From Ditylenchus dipsaci (taxonomy: Eukaryota; Nematoda; Chromadorea; Rhabditida; Anguinidae): DNA of 64,000 bases. The notes under the pieces are model-generated. The model worked only from the letters and a program-made list of their open reading frames with translations, had not been told where the DNA came from and did no database searches. The DNA lies in assembly GCA_004194705.1 (NCBI GenBank), contig SADC01001227.1:1798001-1862000 (forward strand). The letters are read 5' to 3'. Shown one piece after another: positions 57,825 to 64,000 of this stretch. A program made the translations under genes and the position numbers. Numbering within the stretch: the stretch's first letter is position 1; each line of letters starts with the position of its first letter.

Positions 57825-58990
57825 TGCAGTCAAACCCTGGCTTTCCGGCACTCCTGGGGACCGGCCTTAGGCTGCCGGATGAACGAGGTGCCGACAACTG
57901 ATTGTTTTTATTCTGTTCGAAAATAAGGTGCTGGTTAATCCAGGTTTTTGAATGATAAAAGGATCATGACTTTGGTCCTGATCCTTAATAAATTTATAGA
58001 TCCATCCTTTGTAGGAGGATGGGCGGTGCAGGGGCGGTAGTTTTGATCGCAAATCGACCATTTTGTTTTTTGCTATTTTTATATTTTTTTCGTTATTATT
58101 TTTTATAATTTCTCCGACCTTTTCAAAATTTATCAATGTTCGGGACATTCATATGTCAATGTAGAGATTTTAGTTTATATTTTCGAATAATTTATAAGTG
58201 AAGAAAAGGTTTAACTAAAGCACAACATCAAAAGTCTAAATATCACAAGAAAATTTTATATCCTGTTTTAATTTAACTTTTACTTATTTCGTTTCTTAGC
58301 TTGTAGCCCTGGATCTCATTTTTTCTAATGGCTATCAAAACTGGAATGAGTCATTTTCGAAATGTGAAAACTAATGAGTTTGAAAGAAATCAGAAAATTT
58401 AGCGATTTCAAAGGAATTATCTTCAAATTTTTTCAAACTTATTAGTTTTCCCATTTGAAATGTAGAGAGCAGCAAGAAGAATAATAAACAGAAAAATAAA
58501 CACAAAAAATGGGCAAAATGAATTTAATTTTTGTCCGACCGGGCGTCTGCGTCTGGCCGGCCGTCCTTCAGAAATATTTTGCCGGCCTTTGGCCGTCCGT
58601 CCAATATTTCGCCATCCTCTGAAATTTAGCCTCGGCCGTCTACCGGCGTCCAAAATCAACTTTCTTTCGCCGGCCTTCTGCCGGTTTTTGTCAAGGATGA
58701 CGATTTTGCCGATCGTTTTTTCAAAATCCAAAAATTTTTCACTTTAAAAAAAGCAAAATCTCGATAACTGGACACCCTTTTCAGAAATAGGTGTCCGGTT
58801 ATCGAGGTTTTGCTTTTCTTAGAGTGAAAGGTTTTTGAATTTTGAAAAAAGATCGGCAAAATCGGCATCTTTGCGATATTTGCGACCAGACTGTCAAACA
58901 GAATTGACAAAAACATTCAAAAAGATGTCTAAAAAAGTGTCGGACCCAGCTGGGGAACGAACTTTTGGGAGTGAACGGTTACCCAGGTTC
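57825..58990. repeat. mixed MITE fragments
   Basis: Includes a pogo-like end 'cagtcaaaccctggctttccggcactcctgggg' at 57828, a fragment of the ggccggccgtcc family at 58540-58690, and an element end at 58770-58990. In the last, 'tgtccggttatcgaggttttgc' has an inverted partner, 'gcaaaatctcgataactggacac', just upstream, and 'ttcgactgta' closes near 58997. Confidence 0.55.
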
Positions 58991-59439
58991 GACTGTAGTC
59001 AAACTATTTTGAATGTAAGGTTCTTTTAGGATGCTTTAAAATATTTTCAACTTGCGCCGTGGCAAGGGTAGACTCTATATGCATTTTATGATCGAGCGCA
59101 TCCTAATTTCCGCAACCCCCTGTATATCAAAGTAGCAGTTTTGGGGGGGGGGAGGTTTGGTATATCTAAGTAGCGTTGAAATTCATTAAAGGTTATATTT
59201 TGTTAAAGAAAATACGGTAATTCACCTTTGCATAGACCAGTTGATCATCTTGTAATTTTGCTATCAACAAACTTCTTTTTGCTGCTAACTTAGTGGCAAT
59301 TGCTACAATATCTAATTAGCAGGTGGTTTAATGGCTAGTGGGTTCATGCCATCAATATGCTACGGTCAAATCGGCAAGCTCGACATTGGGCAACTAAAAA
59401 TTATCTTTTTGATTTTGAGAAAATTTTGGTGTAACTACC

Positions 59440-59596
59440 ATGAATTGGCGAGGGACACTTCTCTTTCGTCTCACACTCTACTCTTTGGAGTTATGTCGAA
59501 CGACTTTAAAGAGTAAAGTTTGAGACGAAAGATAGTGTCCACCGCCAATTCAAATTTTACACGTGCCACTGCGCGCAAAGAGCATGGTCTTTTAAA
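59440..59596. mobile_element. fold-back MITE of the 5.5/8.4-kb family
   Basis: 'gaattggcgagggacacttctctttcgtctcacactctactctttggagtt' is followed by 'aaagagtaaagtttgagacgaaagatagtgtccaccgccaattc'. It ends 'ccactgcgcgcaaagagcatggtc' as at 8500. Confidence 0.8.
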
Positions 59597-60240
59597 GACA
59601 AAATTGTAATTTGAATTATTACAGTCATTTTTTGTACCAGAACCCCAGGGTACCACCTTAGGGTAAGCGACGGTGGCGATTAACTCATGTAAAGTTACGG
59701 TTTGTTTTTTGACATTCTTAATGTAGCGGGTAACCAAAGTTTGACTGTTTGGAATAAAGTTTGAGCAACCGTATAGATTATATTTTGATTTTTTAAATAA
59801 TAACATTGACTTATAATTGTATAGCTGAGTTTTTGAAGCACGCATTTTAGCCTTCACATAAAATATCGATATTTTTAAATGTGTATACTTCTCTAAGCAC
59901 AGTCAACTCTTCTAATATCGCACTCTCTTATTAACGCACATCTCACAATAATGCACGCTAGAGAGTGATGTGGTTAGCCTGCATAAATAAAAGCAAACCA
60001 ACTTACATAATAAAGCATGGCAAAGCTATAAATGGCTTACTCAATAATGCAAGTCAAGTTTTTGCGTAAAATTTGAAAAAAATTTACGCTATGATATCTA
60101 TAAACTAGCTTCACTGCCGCCGAAAATTTCGGTGGTTTAAAATTAAGTATTTTGTAAGGGGTTTTATCAAAATTATGATCTTTTTTAAGAAAGATTTGGA
60201 CGCTACTCGGTAATACTCCGAGTAGCTACTCGGTAAGCAC
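59597..60240. other. no gene; MITE end at about 59900
   Basis: 'cagtcaactcttctaatatcgcactctcttattaacgcac' near 59899 is a further CAGTnnA-type end; its partner end is not evident. The 128-codon minus-strand ORF (59857-59471) runs into the MITE and is not supported. Confidence 0.4.
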
Positions 60241-60416
60241 ACACATCACTTCAAGTGACTCTGAAAAAAGCATGCATACCAGAGTTTCTTCATGCGGTAT
60301 GCCCCAGTTAACCTAACTATGTTTAAATTACTTTTTAGAGGACAAATTCTCATTTGCATCAACAAGTATGGTCCTTTAAGGTTCGACAGATCAACAAAAA
60401 ATAATAAAAACCCCCA

Positions 60417-60620
60417 AAGCGGGTTTCACAATGAGCGTCGGACTCAGTGCGTGACATGGCATAGTTTTAACTGTACTTTTTCTTGATTGAAAAAAATTCT
60501 GTCAGTACCGTTTGTAGCTAAGATTGAGAGCTATAAAATGAGCGATTGGCAACCAACATATGAGTTCGAAAATATGGATAAAGATGCCCAGGATGACACT
60601 CGGCCTGAGTGTCAGACTTA
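60417..60620. repeat. one-armed relative of the 53.4-kb fold-back
   Basis: 'gcgggtttcacaatgagcgtcggactcagtgcgtgac' and 'cctgagtgtcagacttagtgtccgg' match parts of 53356-53600. The right arm is missing. Confidence 0.65.
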
Positions 60621-60884
60621 GTGTCCGGACATTCAACCTAGCGTCTGTTCTATTGTCATTCGCGGATATAATCAACGAGAACAAGAAACATTATTAAAAA
60701 CATTTCTCAGGCGAAGTTGGTTACCTAGCCGTATTGGGCATGCGCAACGGACAAGGTAATGGTAGCGCCGGACATGTTGGTGGATTAAAAAATCGTGTTC
60801 TTTTCATTGTGTTTTGACCCACTTATTTAAAAACTCATTTTGCAACCAGTAATATGAGCTAAAATGAGAAAAAAATTTGCTCAA

Positions 60885-61572
60885 GAAAGTGATTGAAAAA
60901 TTAGTCAAAAACACATGCCAAAAACACGCATTTGAATCAGGCGGGCTACTGGGCGATGGTAAATCGATCAAACGGTGAATTAGTCAATGGTGAATGATCA
61001 ACTGGTAAATTGGTCGACCGGTAAATTGATCAACGGATTAAAAGACCGAACATGCTATTCTACCCATGCTATTCGACCCAAAATTGTGGGCTGAAAACTG
61101 TTGTTAGGCCGAAATGCTGTTTTGACTAACCAGAATCTCAATATTCTGGGTAGGTACTCACTTTAAGGTGGTCGACCCCGAACTTTTGTAAATCATTCAG
61201 AATGGTCGAACCAACAGTTCCATCTTGTCTAAAATGATGCCCTGAGTACTACAAGGAAGATAGAAAGTAAGTTTTCTGTCGCCTAATTTTCAGACTTAAC
61301 TCCAGTTGTCCAGCTGGATATCCACTTGGATGATGGGGGACTACCTAACTAACAAACAGTTTTCAGCCCACAATTTTGGGTCGAATAGCATGGGTGAATA
61401 GCATGTTCGGTCTTTCTAATCCGTTGATCAATTTACCGGTCGACCAATTTACCGGTTGACAATTTACCAGTTATCAATTCACCGTTGATCGATTTACCAT
61501 CGCCCAGTAGCCCGTCTGATTCAAATGCGTGTTTTTGGCATTGTTTTTTTGACTAATTTTTCAATTCTTTCT
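60885..61572. mobile_element. ~690-bp fold-back element, arms ~220 bp, 'ggtaaattggtcgaccgg' repeats
   Basis: The left arm ('gattgaaaaattagtcaaaa...gcatttgaatcaggcgggctactgggcgatggtaaatcgatc...gaccgaacatgctattc...cccaaaattgtgggctgaaaac') is repeated in reverse at 61355-61572. Inside each arm, four to five 'ggtaaattggtcgac'-like units stand in tandem. Confidence 0.88.
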
Positions 61573-62130
61573 GTGTACCACCTGGGTGGCGCTACCTGAA
61601 TAACCTTATCCGGATACACCACCTGGGTACCAATACCTGGTACCAGCAACTGCGTGCTACCGCCTAGGTACCACTACTGGGTACTACCACCAGGTCACCA
61701 GTAGCAGATTAAAAAAACTAAGGTAGTACTATTAGGGTTATACAGACTATTTTGTTTTAATTCATTCTGGTAGTTCAGGTGATTTCCTGGTAATTTGAGA
61801 GCTCTTCACGTGGTTCGGACCCATCCGGGTGGTTTGGTTACTTTCCTAGTCGTTCGGGTACTTTACCAGTGGTTCAGGTGTATGTGCGTGGTTTCGGAAT
61901 ACGCGATTAAACCACCTTCCAGCTGCCTTAGCGTCAATGATAAGCGAGGAAAACACTGGTATCTTCTCTAGCGCCAATAGTCAGCAATTCACTATCTGAC
62001 AGCTTTGCTGGCGCCTTTTATAGGCAGAAGGCACAGTGCCAGCTTCGCTGGTGCCGACCATAAAAGAAAACACACCAAAAAGGTTCGCTGGCGCCGAGCA
62101 TGAGAAGAACACACACTACCAGCTTCACTA
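61573..62130. repeat. dispersed 'accacctgggtaccac' and 'cttcgctggcgccga' words
   Basis: At 61580-61710 'taccacctgggt' and 'ggtaccacta' recur six or more times in both orientations. At 61980-62110 'gctttgctggcgcc', 'gcttcgctggtgccga' and 'ggttcgctggcgccga' are three spaced repeats. Confidence 0.6.
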
Positions 62131-62494
62131 CCATGAAGAGTATACACACCTGCTACCTACCTCACCTGATAATCTAGCTGCCCTACCTCGCATTTATATA
62201 ACCCAGTTCAGCACCTACTCACCCTAACTGGCCACTGTATCCCTGATTTTCTACATACCGCAGCCAGAAATCTATCTATTCGAGCTGACCATGTAGTATC
62301 GAGGAATGCCACGATGCGACATACGTGTTGGCGCCGATATATAAGCCATCAAGTTTTTTAGGAGGCCTCCAGATAGTTTTAGGACTATACAGGTGGTTTG
62401 AGCCTATCCAGGTAGTTACGGCAAGTACGGAGTGCTCAAGAACCTTAGAAGTTGTCTTTTTACTACTTTCCTGGTGCTTCAGCCACCGTAGCAA

Positions 62495-62590
62495 TAACGA
62501 AAAATCCGCGGATATTTTCGTAGAAATAACGAAAATATCCGCGATTTTTTCTAGCCTGCTCGTAGGGAGGCTAGAAAAATATAATTTCGA
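62495..62590. repeat. compound hairpin (gcggatattttcgt / acgaaaatatccgc)
   Basis: 'tccgcggatattttcgtagaaataacgaaaatatccgcg' is immediately followed by a second stem, 'ttctagcctgctcgtagggaggctagaa'. Two adjacent stems; function unknown. Confidence 0.65.
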
Positions 62591-62599
62591 TTTTTTCTT

Positions 62600-63117
62600 C
62601 ATTATTAGAAGTTCTCGAAACCATTTTTTAAGTATCTTTATATAGTATTTGGACTGTGTCTGTACGGATTTTGAATTCCCGCCAATTTTTGTTAGCTATT
62701 TTTGGCTTTTTGGGGTTTTTAGGTGGTTTGGGCCCAGCAAAACCGTCGTGTTATTACGAACAACCATGTAGGTCAGCTCATGGCGCGTCGAATAAAAAAA
62801 GAACGAGCCAAAATGACGCGTTTTTCGCAGAAGTGTGGCATTTTTGAGGAGGTAGTCAGGAAAAGTAGGAAAATTCAATTAGTTATTTGAATCTTCTTTC
62901 GTCTGCAATGGAATTCAAAATTTTGGCAAATTTTTTTGTTGTTTTTCTGCGTAGTCATTTGTTATTGTGATGTGGTGAATTTTTTCGGCGCAGAACCGCC
63001 GTTAATCAGTGTTTTCTGTGTTTGGCGTATCTGCGCCATGTCATATAATTATTCATTCCATTTGATTGTGTGCATAGTTTTGTCTTTGTTCATTGATATA
63101 TAATTGTTGTTGCTTTT
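62600..63117. other. no feature recognised
   Basis: A+T-rich spacer. 'ggcgcagaaccgccgttaatcag' near 62990 has a partner at 63465 ('ggcgcagattcgccgttgaat'). Confidence 0.35.
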
Positions 63118-64000
63118 ATGTCCAGTTTTAGCTTCTCGATTTCCAAGCAAAATGATGATGGCAGCAAGGTGGCTCAGTCAGTCCAAACGCTTAAAGGTAA
63201 GTCATTATTTTGGTGTGTGCTTAGAATTATTTCATGGTTGTTCAGGAATCCTGGCATTGGTGCGCTATGCAGGGCGATCAAGAAGCAAGTGGAGCGAAGT
63301 CATAGTTCGTACTCAACAATAAGTCGTTTTTTACAGTGAACGTGATTTATTAGATTGATTAGGAATCTCTACGACGGTGTGGCCAGCTAGATGATCAAGA
63401 CGCAAGTGTGGCTGTGCACCATATCAAACTTAAGGTGATGTCAAGTCAATGCTTCTGGACTCAACGGCGCAGATTCGCCGTTGAATATTGTGGTGCTAGA
63501 TAAAAGTAGGCTCAGCGATACGTTGTAAGTTATCTCTTGCTGGGATTATCCTTACGGTGTCTTTCTTCTCTCATTTAGGTGCGAATTCTCAAGTGTAAGT
63601 GGTTCTTTTCGAAGGTAGTACTCACATGGTCTTTTTCATCTTCAGGGAATCGCGACGATTATGCATTTGTGACATAAGTTCAAGTCAGTGTTGTGTCTGT
63701 GCAATGCTATCAAGTCCAAAGTGGTGATGAATGCGAAGTCAATAATCCCAGTAGTCATATTTGCTGTCGATTTTCTGTGTAATACTTTTTGTGGTTGTAT
63801 TCAGTCAATCTGTTCGTCTGTCATATATAGGTAATAGGTGATTCGGTAATGTGGCACAGAAACTTTTTTCCGTGGTGAGTACTAGGTGACTTATTATTTG
63901 GTTTTATGTGGTCGTTCAGGTTTATGTGCGCAAGTGAACGCATCAAGTCAATTAATCTAGAGCGATTCTCAACTAACATGACGAATGCAACATGGTGGCT
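63118..64000 (+). CDS. possible 5' exons of a gene running off the right edge
   Basis: ATG 63118 opens MSSFSFSISKQNDDGSKVAQ, SVQTLK and reaches a good donor, AAAG|gtaagt, at 63198. An acceptor gttgttcag| near 63245 and further gtaagt/ttcag pairs at about 63535-63650 suggest several short exons. No family is recognised, and the second exon is open in more than one frame. Two inverted 'ggcgcagattcgccg' words in the area hint that this could be a repeat instead. Confidence 0.25.

Noticed and set aside
1..64000. rRNA genes, bacterial operons, phage or virus genes
   Set aside because: No matching motif was seen; all recognised coding parts are nuclear metazoan genes or transposons.

Overview
The window looks like nuclear DNA of a plant-parasitic (tylenchid-type) nematode. 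Evidence for this is mixed. The sequence shows A+T-rich DNA, multi-exon genes with mostly short introns whose acceptors read tttcag, ttttag or attttag, and protein families of nematode type: a divergent AMPK gamma subunit, an ODR-2-like Ly-6 protein and a saposin-type acid sphingomyelinase. The deciding item is a family 3 pectate lyase at 56.4-57.6 kb. In animals this family is known mainly from plant-feeding nematodes, which acquired it by horizontal transfer. Species cannot be read from the sequence; a cyst or root-knot nematode is my inference.

Layout. 0.06-0.55 kb (- strand): saposin domain of an acid sphingomyelinase that continues past the left edge. 0.6-5.6 kb: repeats only. 6.0-17.0 kb (-): a ten-exon AMPK gamma gene whose introns are full of fold-back elements. 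17-30 kb: repeat-filled, with several short inverted-repeat (MITE-like) elements, including one nested inside another, and no gene I can defend. 30.2-36.1 kb (-): a six-exon DUSP14/18-like dual-specificity phosphatase; its introns hold a GC-rich fold-back, a MITE, a 5'-truncated LINE and a tRNA-Ser gene. 36.87-39.63 kb: a complete hAT DNA transposon with TIRs, an 8-bp target duplication and a multi-exon transposase. 40.6-41.7 kb: decayed Tigger/pogo-type transposase. 42.1-42.9 kb: two more tRNA-Ser genes around a fold-back. 43.49-46.44 kb: a unit bounded by ~155-bp inverted repeats that contains a ~780-bp palindrome, a dead SmD2 (snRNP core) gene that keeps its introns, and a small intact-looking two-exon gene; this resembles host-gene capture by a transposon. 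46.8-50.9 kb (-): Ly-6/ODR-2-like GPI protein. 52.2-55.9 kb: repeats and one doubtful exon. 56.45-57.63 kb (+): pectate lyase pseudogene. 57.8-64 kb: repeats, with a possible first exon at 63.1 kb.

Two themes run through the window. First, intergenic and intronic DNA is built from inverted-repeat elements, many sharing a CAGTnnA...TnnACTG end flanked by TA, as expected of Tc1/mariner/pogo-class MITEs. Second, several otherwise well-conserved genes need one extra base at a short homopolymer or splice junction to stay in frame. That pattern could be real decay or assembly error and should be settled before any of them is called dead.
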